DNA from: Adineta steineri
Taxonomy: Eukaryota > Rotifera > Eurotatoria > Adinetida > Adinetidae
DNA length: 64,000 nt
Direction of reading: 5' to 3'
Assembly: GCA_905250115.1 (NCBI GenBank)
Contig: CAJNOI010000208.1
Span: 62,001 to 126,000 of the forward strand
The notes below the pieces were generated by a model, which saw only the letters and a list, made by a program, of their open reading frames with translations, did no database searches and was not told where the DNA came from. This document shows, one piece after another, positions 45,523-57,591 of this stretch; within the stretch, counting starts at the first letter, position 1; each line of letters starts with the position of its first letter. The position numbers and the translations under genes are program-made.

Positions 45523-46043
45523 ATTGAGCTGTAGCGTAAATTAATATTTCGATTTTTTAATAAAGAATCCAACAGCTTGTCAAATCATTTGAGTTTGAGT
45601 AAAATTGTCATTTAAAACCTACTTAGCAGTTAATTTCTTCATACGACCATAATTCAATGAATTCCATAAATGAGCCGCATAATTCGATAAAAAATAGTAT
45701 GTATGTGATTGAAACAACTCTTTTAATTCATTATAACTAGGAAGGGTGGGTGTAGGCTACGAATAAGAGACTAATTATTATGGTATAAGATATATTTTGT
45801 CATAAAGACTGTTGATTCTCTTTCATTTTCTCACGTACTACTGATATCGTTGAGTATTTAAGGAGTGAATATTGTGAAAAGAAGAGGAATAAAGAACAAA
45901 AGAGGAGCGATAATACTACTCACACCCATCTAAGAAAAGAAAAGAAAAGAACATGTGCATAGAAGTACATGGAGACACACATTAACTTATTTGTTTTTCA
46001 TTTTAACAAATTTAAAGTATTCACAGCTTTTCATCAATGATTT

Positions 46044-46077
46044 GGTGTGAGTGTTCTCCCTCTTCGTAACCCACACC
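46044..46077. repeat. Short inverted repeat (GGTGTG arms)
   Basis: GGTGTGAGTGTT faces AACCCACACC over a 12-nt loop, with one mismatch. It lies about 270 nt upstream of the permease start. Confidence 0.6.
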
Positions 46078-46327
46078 GCAAAACCTTGTGCATGAAATAA
46101 AATTAAACGTTGTGATTATCGTTGTATTTTATTTTATCTGTTCTGTCAATGATCCCTTTTGTGTAAATCTTTGAATAAAGAATAAGAAAAAGAAGAAAAA
46201 GACAATTTCTATAGACATAAACAGTAATATTTAATCTTTTTGCAAACAATCATTGGATTAACCTTCTGATGATATATATGGATGATTTTATTTTTATTTT
46301 CATTGTAGATATTTAATTGAATTTCAA

Positions 46328-48229
46328 ATGGCTAAACAAGTTGAAAAAGAAAAAGAAAAAGATTCTGATATGAATGTATTGCAAGAGTTGGGATATACTC
46401 AAGAACTTTATCGTGGTTTTTCTCCATTTATGTCTTTTGCATTTTGTTTTACAACTGTTAATGTTTTAACATCAATTTCAATTGGGTTTACTCATGCATT
46501 AAATACTGGTGGATCAGGTATTATTATTTGGTCTTGGATTCTTGGATCAATTTTTACAATTCTTACTGGTCTTTCATTAGCTGAAATTTGTTCTGTTTAT
46601 CCAAGTGCTGGTTCAGTTTATTATTGGTATAAACATATTTATTCTTTTAATAATATTCTTATATAATTTCTTCTTTTTTAATAAAGGGCTGGTCAACTTG
46701 TATCTCCTCGTCATGGTCCATTAGCTTCATTTATTTGTGGTTGGTTTAATTTTGTTGGTAATGTTGCTGGTAAGTATAATCATTTTAACTGATCATTTGT
46801 TTATTAATTGTGTGAATAATAAATAGGTGATGCAGCATTTTCATCAGGTTTTGCAACAATAATCAATGCTGCATTTCTCGTAGATGGTAAACCATCATTA
46901 AGTGTTGGTGTTCAAGTAGCGATAAGTGTTGGAATAACATTTATATGGGCTATTCAAAATGCACTTCGAATTGATCAACAAGGATGGTTGAATAATTTAG
47001 CTACATTTGTACAAATTGGTTCAACAATAAGTATTGTTTTTGTTCTTTTTATAATGACTCCACAACGAGCAACAATATCTGATGTATTTACATTGACTTA
47101 TAATGGTACTGGTTTTCCATTTGTTTATGTATGTTTTATTGGTATTCTTTCAACACTTTTTTCATTTTCTGGATATGAAGGTATAAACACAAATATTAAA
47201 TTAAGATTTTCAATTTTCTTTTTCTTTTTCTTTTAAAGCTGGTGCACATTTAGCAGAAGAAACTCAAAGTGCTGGCAAAGCAGGTAAAGCATATGAATTT
47301 ATTTATAATTGTGATTGTTATAGATAAATTTAACGTTTTTTCTTAGCTCCTCATGGTATTGTTGGTACATGTATTTGTAGTGCTATTGTAGGTTTGATTT
47401 ATTTACTTGCTTTACTTTTTGCTATTCCAAATGTATCAACATTTATGGAAACAAATAATAATGAAACAATAAATTTATGTATAGCTATTTATAAATTAGC
47501 AGTACCACATCGAGGTGCATTAGCACTTACTATTTTACTTATTATAAATCTTCATTTTGGAGGAATGTCTGGGATGACAGTTACAAGTCGAATTGGGTAA
47601 AAGAGATTTTAATCTTTGAAAAACAAATTTTCATTTTTATTTTAAATCAAACTAGATTTGCAATGGCTCGTGATGGTGTATTTCCTTGTTCTCGTTATCT
47701 TCGATGGGTATTTAAACCAACAAAAACTCCATTAGGAAATGTTTTATTTGTATTTATAATTGATTCAATACTTCTTTTACTTCAATTAATTTCCACAACA
47801 GCATTTGCTGCAATTATTGCAATTGCAACATTTGGTTATCAAGTCTCTTATTTAATCCCAATATTTCTTCGATGTACAATTGCTCGAAATAAATTTCCTC
47901 ATGGAGAATTTAATTTAGGTCGATTTGGTATTCCAATTGCTATTTTATCATCAATTTGGCTTTCAATAACTTCAATAATTATGCTTTTTCCTTCGAATTA
48001 TCCAATAACAAAAGATAATATGAATTATGCTATTGTAGTTATTGTTGGTGTAGCTATCATAGCTTCATTTTATTGGTTTATTTCTGCTCGACATTCATTT
48101 GTTGGACCTAAACGAACTGATATTGATCCAATACCATTACCAGCAGGACATATTACAGCGGAAGATGTTCGAAAAGAATCAATATTATTAACTCCACCTT
48201 CACCTGAAATCAATCAATCTCGAATGTAA
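46328..48229 (+). CDS. APC-superfamily amino-acid permease (fungal/plant BAT1-like)
   Basis: Six exons (46328-46626, 46687-46769, 46827-47180, 47239-47283, 47347-47596, 47656-48229) keep frame throughout and give 534 residues. Every intron is 50-65 nt with GT-AG ends. The protein carries about twelve helices. Diagnostic segments are ELYRGFSPFMSFAFCF, SAGSVYYWAGQLVSPRHGP (formed across intron 1), FNFVGNVAGDAAFSSGF (across intron 2), SFSGYEGAGAHLAEET (across intron 3) and RIGFAMARDGVFPCS (across intron 5). This is the amino-acid/choline transporter branch known from fungi and plants, which moves GABA, choline or basic amino acids across plasma or organelle membranes. Animals mostly lack it, so acquisition from a fungus is the likeliest history. 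The hydrophilic N-terminus (KEKEKDSD) is cytosolic. Confidence 0.93.
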
Positions 48230-48965
48230 TTTTATTCATTGGTTAGTTTTCATTAGAAAAAAACTTCTTTTAAAATAACTCTTTCAAAATAATGAATATT
48301 ATTTGTTAATTTATGAGAAAATAAAACGTTAATTATTTTCAAGATTTTATTCAAAATAGTGAACATTAAAAACAACCATCTTGAGGGTGTGGGTGTGATT
48401 ATTAAGTTAATCACCCACATCCATCATTATTCCATTATGACCTATACTTATGTATAACTATTTGTCATATTTCGATTGGTTCTTTTTTTATAAAAGAAAA
48501 TTTTTATTCTCAATCAATCTCAATGCAAAATATATGATGAAAAAAAACGTTTTTTTCTTTCCAACTATTTAATAGATGGCAATTGTACATAGCATCGTAA
48601 TTTTGACTTCTACCGTTAAATTTCATGTACAGTTTTTCATTTTTAAAATGAATAGAAAAAAATTCATTCGTTTCTACAATAGATTATTTTTCCATATATT
48701 GAATTGAGAAAGTGAATGTTTATTTTCGAAAGATTTTCTTTCAGAAAGGATGTATAATGTATAGTTGTTTTTCATTCTTTGATGTAAACCAAATCAAATT
48801 TGTACATGTGTCGTATAGACAGAGAAACGAATCGATCAATAATCATTCGGCGATAAAGTTAGTTTTAGATTTTTCCATGGTGCTATATTTGATTAAATAG
48901 TGATCATGGGCAGTTTATTTATTTATTTATTTTTCTTCATTGTTTGGATTTTTAGAAAAGAAATA
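48230..48965. other. Intergenic with hairpin
   Basis: About 740 nt. It holds the hairpin at 48380-48424. The frame starting near 48900 is read as coding only from the ATG at 48966; the hydrophobic stretch before it (from 48906) is probably 5' UTR. Confidence 0.5.
48380..48424. repeat. Short inverted repeat (GGGTGTGGGTGTGATTA arm)
   Basis: The left arm CTTGAGGGTGTGGGTGTGATTA faces a right arm whose complement reads GGATGTGGGTGATTA, with a loop of a few nucleotides. It lies 150 nt downstream of the permease stop. The left arm includes perfect TGTGGG units. Confidence 0.85.
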
Positions 48966-49662
48966 ATGACAACGATAGAAACAGTAATACCTTTCGAAGA
49001 AAAGACTGCTCTTGATAATGAACCATTGACAGCAACAACTGAATCTACTATCTGTACTAAACTTGAAAGTTCATCTATATTCTTACTTGTTTGTATACTA
49101 TATGGACTTATTATGACATGTAAGAAATTCTACAATGTTTTTTTAATCATAGATATGAGAATTTTATTTTCTAGTTTCACAATTATTTATTGGTTGGAAA
49201 TATGTTTCTCAATGTCCAATTAATCCTAATATTCCTAAATATCTTTTTGTTAATGGTATTATTGGTATTTTTTCTGGTATTTTCGTTCAATATCGAACTT
49301 ATCTATTAGCAAAAACAAGCAAATCATCTAAAGCAACAAACAATCGTAAAACTGGAGTTAGTTTAGCGACTGCTATGAATAATCCATTGCTTTTTATTAT
49401 TAATATTGCTCATTATTGTCGGATTATTTTTTTATTTATTTGGTTTACATATGGATGTAAATGGATATTTGGTGTTTGGAATGAAGTTAAATATGATCCT
49501 CCAAATCATCCACAATTTTGTTTATCATTAGTATATCGATTGGCTTATATTCCTATACTTATGTCAATTGTATTTTTATTTCTATGCTCTTGCTGTTGCT
49601 GTTGTTGCTTTATTTGTATAGCATCAGTTAAAATGTTTCGCATACCGACACAAGGTGTTTAA
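48966..49662 (+). CDS. Four-helix membrane protein, TMEM272-like
   Basis: Exons 48966-49119 and 49175-49662 join in phase 1 over a 55-nt intron (GTAAGA, TTTCTAG), giving 213 residues. The segment FIGWKYVSQCPINPNIPKYL, which spans the start of exon 2, carries the CPxxPxIPxYL pattern typical of TMEM272-like proteins. Later segments (TYGCKWIFGVWNEVKYDP) fit too. Four hydrophobic helices are visible at about 37-52, 76-93, 121-145 and 172-200. The last is followed by six consecutive cysteines (CSCCCCCCF), likely palmitoylated. An alternative ATG at 48906 would add 20 hydrophobic residues. Function unknown. The N-terminal 30 residues are acidic and Thr-rich, presumably cytosolic. Confidence 0.8.
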
Positions 49663-51207
49663 CAAATATCTTTATTATAAGTAGAATTACGAATCAATAT
49701 ACTGTCTTCTGGGAAAAAACAGAAAAACTTGACATTTTTTACTAAATTTTTGATCTTAACAATTTCTTTGTTTAGTTATCGTCGTAAAATGTTAAAATTG
49801 TCATATTTTTCTAAGTTTAACAAAAGAAGTAATTTTAATCTCAATCTACATTAGATTTGTCGCTGTATTATAGCTTATCATTTTTCCATCATACAACTGG
49901 ATTCAATCAACCAGCGATCATTAGAATATCTTGATCAATCAATAGAATTTTACTTGTCTTTAAAATCTTTTGAGTATTCAAAAGAGTTATTGTTAACTCT
50001 TTTTCATTGTTGAATTATAATGTTTATAGAGAAGTTAATGAAACAACGAATGAACAAGCAACTGCGATTCTTTATGCAAACGATGCTGCTGTATCTTTTT
50101 TCGAATGCACACTAGGTTTACATAGAAATTAAGTTGAACAATAAAATGTTGTTAGTATAGTACTTAAAAAGCAGTGGTTGTAATTCTAGGATTAATTGAA
50201 TAAATTTGCCAATTATCAATAACAAAAAGCCAGCTGAATTTAACACTATGAATACCCTGAAATGATGCTAATAATTTTTGTTTTTAACCATTGGCTCGAA
50301 TTACTTTGATACTCGCTATTTCCTTACATGTTTGAAACGATCCGTGATTTATTATACGCTCTTCAACTTGAATAGTGCCACCAATAGTATTACTCTACCA
50401 TGAAAAGTTATGATCTAATCAAGGACGTTTCGTCATTAAACGAATGGTATATTTTGAATCTCATTAAATATATTAAAGAAGAAAATTTTGAATAAAAAAT
50501 TTGTTGTCATGTTCATTATTTTGTTTCTTTTTGTTGTAATAAAAGAATAGAAAAGAAAATGAGATTGCATCAACATTTATTATTCCTGTCGAATTATTTT
50601 CATTGTGTATTGACATAATTTCGAGTAGTCCATCAATAGTTAGAAAAAAGAAAAAAAATTATTATTCTTCATGTGTATATTTCATTTATTTTTTTGTTCC
50701 ATTAAAAGCAACCGCCGAAGCACATTCAATGCAAACAAACAACTTTTTTCTTTACAAAAAAGAATACACGTATCGATCATCATTGATTTACTCGTTTTAA
50801 ATGATAAAGTAACATAGAAATACGTTCAGATTCATCGAGAACAATTCAAATGAAAAGTTTTCTTAATTTATATTTCTTATAAAACATAAATATACTTTGT
50901 TTCATATTTTTCTAAATCATAGTAATTCGATTTTGTTTATTGTAGCAACAAAATTGCCAAAGGGTCTATTCAGAATTTAGTAAAATGAGATGAAATATTT
51001 TTGATTAATGCAACCACTTGATATGTTTTTTTCTTTTTCTTTTTCGGCTATTATTTAAGTACTTCGAACTTTTTTTGTCATTTTTCTCTTTTCGACCTAC
51101 TCAACATGTTAATAACTTAATTCTAGATTATCTAGTAATTGTTTTTTTGAACGAATAGGAATCTAAAACAAAACATATAACAACACTTTTGTATTTTCAT
51201 TATAATA
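49663..51207. other. Intergenic with two coding relics
   Basis: About 1.5 kb. At 50011-50132 a plus-strand frame reads REVNETTNEQATAILYANDA and FFECTLGLHRN before a stop, and looks like a gene fragment. At about 50162-50390 a minus-strand frame (GGTIQVEERIINHGSFQTC, then after a TAA, KQKLLASFQGIHSVKF) also looks formerly coding, with a faint hot-dog thioesterase flavour. I cannot assign either securely. No intact gene is seen. Confidence 0.4.
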
Positions 51208-52092
51208 ATGAAATTTTCGCATCTAAGTTTAACAATTTTGATCTACGTTGGGATTTTTATGTAAGTATTGAAAATGATTATTCTTCTCTTAAATTTGTTC
51301 ATTTACTTGTTTTTTTTATAGAACTCAATCCCAAGAACAAACAACCGGTAAGTTTCTAATTCTTATTATATTTGTTTGTTTTGATTTTGAATATTTTCAA
51401 TTGTAGTTAATATAACGATAGCAACATGTAATGATTTTTCATGTAATCTCAAACGAACTCCATGTTCAACTAATCTTGATTGTGAATGTTTTTCTGTAAC
51501 ATCAAATTATTCAAGTGAAGGCATTTGTGCATCAGCATTCATATCTTGTTCAGCTCTTTTACCATGTGATATCAATAATACAACATGTTCTTACGATAAC
51601 ACAATATGTGTTCAAAATACACGCTGTGGTGAACCAGTTTGTTATCCTACACTTTTATCAAGTACATTAATATGTCCACCACTTCCAACAAGTAAAACAA
51701 AATTTATCATATTTTTCAAATTATTTATTTTTATTTTAAATAGCTACAACAAGTACAACTACTACAACAACTTCTACTTCAACGTCATCAACAAGTACCA
51801 CCAGTACTACTACAACAACTACTACTACAACAACTACAACAACTACTACTACGGCCATACGTAGAATTAAATTGAAACATGAAATTATAAGACACATAAA
51901 GTTTTTATTTCTCTTTTAGCTTGTTCGTGGTCACAATGGGCAAATGGTGCGTGTAGTGTTACATGTGGTAATGGTATTTATATACGACAACGTCTATGTC
52001 TTGACTTAAAGGCTTCGAGTTGTAATAGATGTGACACACCAACAGATCCTATAAATGGCACTCGGCCTTGCTATTATCCCGTCTGTTCATGA
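51208..52092 (+). CDS. Secreted Cys-rich protein with Thr-rich linker and TSP1 repeat
   Basis: Five exons (51208-51260, 51322-51347, 51407-51691, 51744-51860, 51920-52092) sum to 217 residues. Residues 1-18 (MKFSHLSLTILIYVGIFI) are a signal peptide completed by the first splice. Exon 3 encodes a domain of about 90 residues with 12-14 cysteines (TCNDFSCNLKRTPC, CGEPVCY). Exon 4 is a Thr/Ser tract, probably O-glycosylated. Exon 5 is one thrombospondin type-1 repeat: CSWSQWANGACSVTCGNG, then YIRQRLC and the final RPCYYPVC. The WSQW motif is a C-mannosylation site. It is an extracellular adhesion or matrix protein. The second exon is only 26 nt. Exon boundaries coincide with domain boundaries, the mark of domain shuffling. 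Confidence 0.87.
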
Positions 52093-52645
52093 AGCAAAAT
52101 GGATTTGTTATAGAACAACGATATAGAGAAATTGTATTTTATATTTTTTCTTGCATTTTTTTCACTGATTCACACTGTTAAAGTATTCATTTTTATACTT
52201 GATTTTTCCATCTGCATTTATTCTTTTTAATTTCTAATATAATATTTTTATAAATTTTCACCGGAAATGAAATTCAATAAAATTCAAAGTTTTTTTCTTT
52301 CAAACAAAAAATGAAAAATAAACTGTAGACGCTATGATTTTCTAATCATATTTCAACTCTCTCTTTACAATAAAACAGTGAATAGTAACAATATTGAGGG
52401 TGGGTGTGAGTGTATCATACCTATGGTATCCATATCCATGTCCACACTCACACTTCACCCACCCTCAAGTCTATGGGATCGATTTTTATTAAGGTTAAAA
52501 TAAACCATATTAGAATTATTATAAATATTAAAATTCACATTTGTTTATTTTTAATATAAATTTTTATGAAATATCAAAATTGAAAAAACGAATTTTTTAT
52601 TGAAAATAAAATGTGTACTGGATTAAAATAAATAAGAACGAATTT
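52093..52645. other. Spacer between convergent genes, with hairpin
   Basis: About 550 nt between the stops of the convergent TSP1 and alanine aminotransferase genes. Near its centre is the best-matched member of the hairpin family (52394-52468). Confidence 0.6.
52394..52468. repeat. Short inverted repeat (TTGAGGGTGGGTG arms)
   Basis: TTGAGGGTGGGTG begins at 52394, and its exact complement CACCCACCCTCAA ends at 52468. Inside, GTGAGTGT faces ACACTCAC. The loop (about 30 nt) has repeated CCATATCCATGTCC words. It lies midway between two convergent stop codons. Confidence 0.9.
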
Positions 52646-54570
52646 TTATTTCCATTCGCGTAAAAATGACTTGTGAAATGTACGAAATTGATCGACAATT
52701 TGTTTTATTTCATCAGTTGGTGATAAAATAGTTATACGAAAATGATAAGTATTTGGTTGTTGTTTAAAACCACTACCAGGGACTACACAAATACCAGTCT
52801 TTTCAAGTAATTGAAAACAATAAAAAGTATCTGGTGTCATATTTAGAGATTTAGCATATTCAATTGCTTTTTCCGGTAAATCAATACGAGGAAAAGCATA
52901 CATAGATCTAAAATAATATCAGATTGATTAAACAAAGAAAAGATAAACAATATAACGATTAATTACTAACCCCATAACTCGGTTACAATGAACACCTTCG
53001 ACAGAATTGAATAGATCAGTTATTAAATTGGCTTTCTCTTTGAGACGATTTAAAACATCTGATCGTTCTTTTTCATAAAGTTCATAAGATGGTTCACCTT
53101 TTTTTGGTGGATTTATGATAGCATTCATTATCACTTGACCCCATGCTGTTGAACAAATACTAGCAGATACAAGTTTATTCACTTGTATTCGTACTTCTTC
53201 GCTTAGATTAATTAATTCATAATAACCACCACGTGAACCACATCTATGATAACACAATGAGTATATTTTTAATCGTAAGAAGAATCAAAATAAATCTTAA
53301 CTTACTCGCCATGCCAACCTTTGGATGCCGAATGAAATGAAGCTAAATGAAAATAATTATTTCTATAATAGAACATAAAACAATATCATACCCATTTGCA
53401 TTTGATTGTAAGGTGAACCAAGATCCATCATTATTTTTTTAAATGAATAGAATTTGGAATCGGTAAAATAAATATTTTCTTGATAGACTTCATCAGCCAA
53501 AATAAAAAGTTTATGTTTATACGCTAAAGAAAACGTATTGAATACATTATAATTTAGAGAAAAAAAACCAGGATCTATTTCTTACCAAATTGAATCACCA
53601 TCTTAATGTTTTCTAATGAAAGTACTTGACCTAAATGTAAATATAAATTGATTATGAATTAATTAAAAACGATATTTTTTCTTACCGGTAGGATTTCCCG
53701 GATTAATAATAACAATACCACGAGGTATACAATATTCTTTTGCTTCATCAAATGCTCGTTGAAGTTCATCCAAATTCAATGCCCAATTATTATCTTCATC
53801 AAGATAATATCGAATTTGATAAGCACCATATAAAGATAATGTATCACTGTATAATGAATATTGTGGAATAGGAATCATCTACAAATATAATATTAGTCAA
53901 ACAAAACCAATGTAGAAATTGTTAATTACAATGCCTGATGGTTTATTTTGATTATTATTCATAAGAAGTTTCACTACTAATCTGATTCCTTCTGTTGCTC
54001 CATTACAAAGATAAATATTGTTTGGATTAGCTGGATAACCATCACGACATTCGATATAATTAGCTATATCTTCTCTCACAGTAACAATTCCTTGACTTTC
54101 CGTATATGAACCAAGACTTTTCCCACTACAGGCATTTAATAAACGTTCGACTCGTTGTTTAATATCGATTGGAAAATCAGGCATATCCATCAAAGGAGGA
54201 TAAGTACATCCAGCAACAAACTTTAAAATTAAGAATTATTTTATATTAAAGAAAAAAATCGAATGCGATGAATACAAACTTGACGAATATATGTAATTGG
54301 TGATTGATTGAAACTTGCATGTGGATCACCGATATTAGCTCGAATAACACGATTAAATGGAAATTGATTAAAATTCTTAAATAATTTATCATAATACATA
54401 TGATTATCTTATTTTTTTTTCTATTCACTTACATTCTTTAGTTGTTGTTCAATTTCAACAGCTCGTACTACAGTAGGACCTCGTACAGCATCTGAAACAC
54501 CAAGAATGTATGGATTCAAATTATCCATTGTCAATGATTCATTTTCTTTTTCTTGTTCTTTGTTAATCAT
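52646..54570 (-). CDS. GPT: Alanine aminotransferase
   Basis: Nine exons (54570-54433, 54375-54280, 54220-53930, 53878-53686, 53630-53586, 53523-53392, 53342-53306, 53243-52971, 52907-52646) keep frame and give 488 residues, the normal length. The PLP enzyme interconverts alanine and 2-oxoglutarate with pyruvate and glutamate. Landmarks are [67 protein letters not shown], the PLP-binding Lys306 in [19 protein letters not shown], and [18 protein letters not shown]. Several motifs are built across splice sites, which confirms the joins. The open frame upstream of 54570 begins at TTG; a second ATG at 54528 is an alternative start. There is no clear mitochondrial presequence, so it is probably cytosolic. 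The fifth and seventh exons are only 45 and 37 nt. Confidence 0.96.
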
Positions 54571-55117
54571 AATGTTGTTGATTGTACAATAATTAGTTGT
54601 CGGAAGAGAAGTGAATGAAATTATCAAAATCTTCGAATATATATAAGGGCGTCATTGAATTAAATGAATCATCAATGATCATAGACAAATGAAAATTGGG
54701 CGTGTTTTTATTAATCCTTTTCTTTTTATATTTTATATTTACTCTGGATTATCATAAATAGTCTATAACAATAATAAAACTGTGAAAAAGTACATCGATT
54801 AATACTCACAAACATGTTAAAGTGCATTTTATCATTATTAATAGTACAATTGACAATGATCAAATGTAAAGTGACGAACGCCTTTATTAGTTGATTTACT
54901 CCCATATCATATAACAACATCGAGGTGAATAAATAGTATTATCTTGTGTATGTATGCGTCTCATCTTTTGAAATCGAGTTTGATTTCTTACGATTCATTT
55001 TTTCTATGTTTACATTGAAAAACTCTAGTTATAACATGTCTTTATTAATACAAAAAAATAAAATAGTCTTTTTCTTTTTTGATTTCTTGTTGTTTGACTA
55101 TACAAATAGTTAAATTT
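54571..55117. other. Divergent promoter region
   Basis: About 550 nt between the divergently transcribed alanine aminotransferase and MFS genes. No hairpin and no recognisable motif. The short minus-strand frame at 54726-54920 has no support. Confidence 0.5.
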
Positions 55118-56944
55118 ATGAAAAAAAGTTATTCCATGGAAAAAAATCGATCGAAATTAAATTTAACTCAAACAAGTTATCGTCCTTACGTAACTTCATT
55201 CGAAAAAATACAATTTCATCAGTATCGAGGAAAAGGCACGATTGAAGAACCCTATATGATTGATTGGCTATTGGAAGATGCTGAAAATTGTCAAACATGG
55301 AATCCAACTTATAAATGGGCGTTGACTATTTTCGTCTCTGTTGCTGCTACAGCTGTTCTTTTCTGTTCATCCGTATATGTTGGAGAATTTGATGGTCTTA
55401 CTCAAGATTTTCAACCTTCTCGTGAAATAATTACGCTTGGTATTTCAGTTAACGTACTTGGTTTTGCATTGGGTAAAATATTTTTTTTTCTCTATTACTT
55501 TTTATAATTTTGATTTGTTGTAGGTCCCCTTATTTGGGCACCATTTTCTGAAGTATTCGGAAGACGTATTATTTTTATTATTACTTTTGTGTCAATGACT
55601 GCTTTCAATGCTGGATCAGCAGCATCACAAAATATCTGGACTCACATTATTCTTCGATTCTTTGCTGGTGCTTTCGGTTCATCTGCTTTTGCCAATGTAT
55701 GTTACATATCTTATTTTGTCAGTCTATTCTAAATCTATTAATTATTATTAGAGTAGTGGTACGATAGCTGATCTTTATCCAGCCAATCAACGAGGTCTTC
55801 CTTTAACCATTTTTGCTGCTGCTCCTTTCTTAGGACCTGTTTTTGGATCTATTATCGGTAAGTCATGGAAATAAAAATAAAAATTATTTATTAAATTAAA
55901 TTAAATTAAATTAGGTGGTTTCACTGGTGCAGCAATTGGATGGAGATGGATTCAAGGAATTATGGCTATCTTTACAGGTATATTATCTATTATTGGAATA
56001 GTTGGTTTGCCGGAAACCTATGCTCCTGTTCTTCTTTATCGGCGAGCTAAAAAATTGCGCAAGATCACAGATCTTTTTTATCGTTCGAAATTCGAAGCAA
56101 AATCTCAAGTCACACTTTCTCATCTACTAAAAATTTCTTTTTCTCGACCATGGATATTCCTTTTTCGTGAACCAATCGTTCTTTTTTTTGCAATTTACAT
56201 GGCTGTCATTTACGGTATCATGTATATGTTACTTGGTGCTTTTCCAATAGTCTATCATGAACAGAAAGGATGGGCACCTGGAATTGATGGTCTTCCATTT
56301 CTTGGTATGGCTTTAGGTATTGTTATTGGTACTTTGTATTGTATCTGGGATAAACGACGATATACTAAAGTAACAGCAATATATACTGGTACTTTTGTTC
56401 CTCCAGAAGCACGTCTTCCACCAGCAATTGTTGGTGCTTTTGGTCTCCCTATAGGATTATTTTGGTTTGCCTGGACTAATTATTCATCAATACATTTCAT
56501 AGTTCCTATTCTGGCAATTGTACCATTTGGATTCGGAATAGTGCTTGTTTTTGTAGCTTTAATAAATTATATGATCGATACTTATACTATTTATGCAGCA
56601 ACTGTTATGGCTGCTAATTCTATTCTTCGATCATTGTTTGGTGCTGCTTTTCGTAAGTATTCTTTGCTTTTTTTAAAATTCTATTCACTTGTATATTTGT
56701 AGCTCTGTTCACTGCCAGAATGTTTCGAAATCTTGGAATCCAATGGGCTGCTTCGATTGCTGGCTTTTTAGCTCTTCTCTGCCTACCATTACCATACATT
56801 TTCTGGAAATATGGTGAAGTTATTCGAGCTTGGTCCAAATATTCATCTGAAGCAACTGCTTCTAAACTACAACTGAATGAAACAAAAACTAACGTTGAAT
56901 CAAATGCTTCCATGATCTACGTCGTAGAGAACAATAATGTGTAG
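55118..56944 (+). CDS. MFS transporter, fungal DHA1 (drug/polyamine exporter) type
   Basis: Exons 55118-55472, 55524-55696, 55752-55857, 55915-56652 and 56703-56944 keep frame and give 537 residues with about twelve helices. The N-terminal signature DAENCQTWNPTYKW and the run SREIITLGISVNVLGFALG, continuing across intron 1 into GPLIWAPFSEVFGRR (motif A), are those of yeast and mould DHA1 exporters (FLR1/TPO-like). So are the loop PETYAPVLLYRRAKKLRK and the end FTARMFRNLGIQWAASIAGF with LPYIFWKYG. Such proteins extrude drugs, polyamines or siderophores by proton antiport. Relatives in animals are essentially absent, so capture from a fungus is likely, with introns gained or retained. An ATG at 55136 is an alternative start. 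An AATAAA follows the stop by about 30 nt. Confidence 0.94.
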
Positions 56945-57591
56945 AATGAAGAATAAATTTAACTTTTATATGTTCAATAAAAACTATCTTGAGGTGGGTG
57001 TGGCTATGGTGTGAGACAACTATTAAACATCCACACCCACACCCTCAAAATTACTTTTCGGAAAGGGTCAGCTAATCTATCGGATGAGCGCTACTTGTTA
57101 TTTAAACTTTTGGTTGAAGGGCACATGTATATATATATGTTTTGAATTTCACTTAAAGTATGGTTGCGAAATTTTTTATTCTTGATCAGACGACACGAGT
57201 GTTCTCTATTATTCTCCTTTTGCCTCCTCACGGCGACATCGAATAGCATTATTATTCATTTTATTTATCTACTTTCTGATACATTTTTTTAAAGATTATT
57301 CGGCATGCTTAGCAACTTATTATCAGGATCAATTATATCCTTGACAAGTTGATTTGAAAGAATAAAATATCACATGATAACATGGTAATCCAATCAGAAG
57401 AGTTCGTTTCTAATTCAAAGTATAGAGAGTATTAAGAGACTATGCATACACTACTTATAAATGTGGCATTTGAAACGTGCCATTTGAATGCTAATACGTT
57501 TTGTTTTCTAGACAACAATATTATCTAATTTATCTAGTGTCATTATTTCTGATGATATCTTAGAAAAATTTCCATTTATTCGAACAATTAT
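56945..57591. other. Intergenic with hairpin, up to foldback element
   Basis: About 650 nt. It holds the hairpin at 56988-57048. The last 90 nt (LSNLSSVIISDDILEKFPFI in one plus-strand frame) read like a coding fragment. This may be part of the decayed gene found again beyond the foldback element, but the link is not proven. Confidence 0.4.
56988..57048. repeat. Short inverted repeat (TTGAGG-TGGGTGTGG arms)
   Basis: The left arm CTTGAGGTGGGTGTGG faces a right arm whose complement reads TTGAGGGTGTGGGTGTGGATG, with a small gap. It begins 43 nt after the MFS stop and about 12 nt after its AATAAA signal. Confidence 0.85.

Larger units (their letters stand above)
45304..46327. other. Intergenic with GTGTG inverted repeats
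   Basis: About 1 kb between divergent genes. Two hairpins of the GTGTG family are listed separately. Isolated GGGTGGGTGTAGGCTAC (45746) and CTACTCACACCCATC (45915) words are loosely complementary over 150 nt. Confidence 0.5.

Noticed and set aside
56620..56913. 97-codon minus-strand frame over the MFS gene
   Set aside because: It is antisense to conserved exporter codons and crosses an intron of the true gene.
45467..57048. An interstitial telomere or telomeric tract
   Set aside because: TGTGGG-like words occur only as short paired arms. There is no tandem array, so a telomere is not supported.
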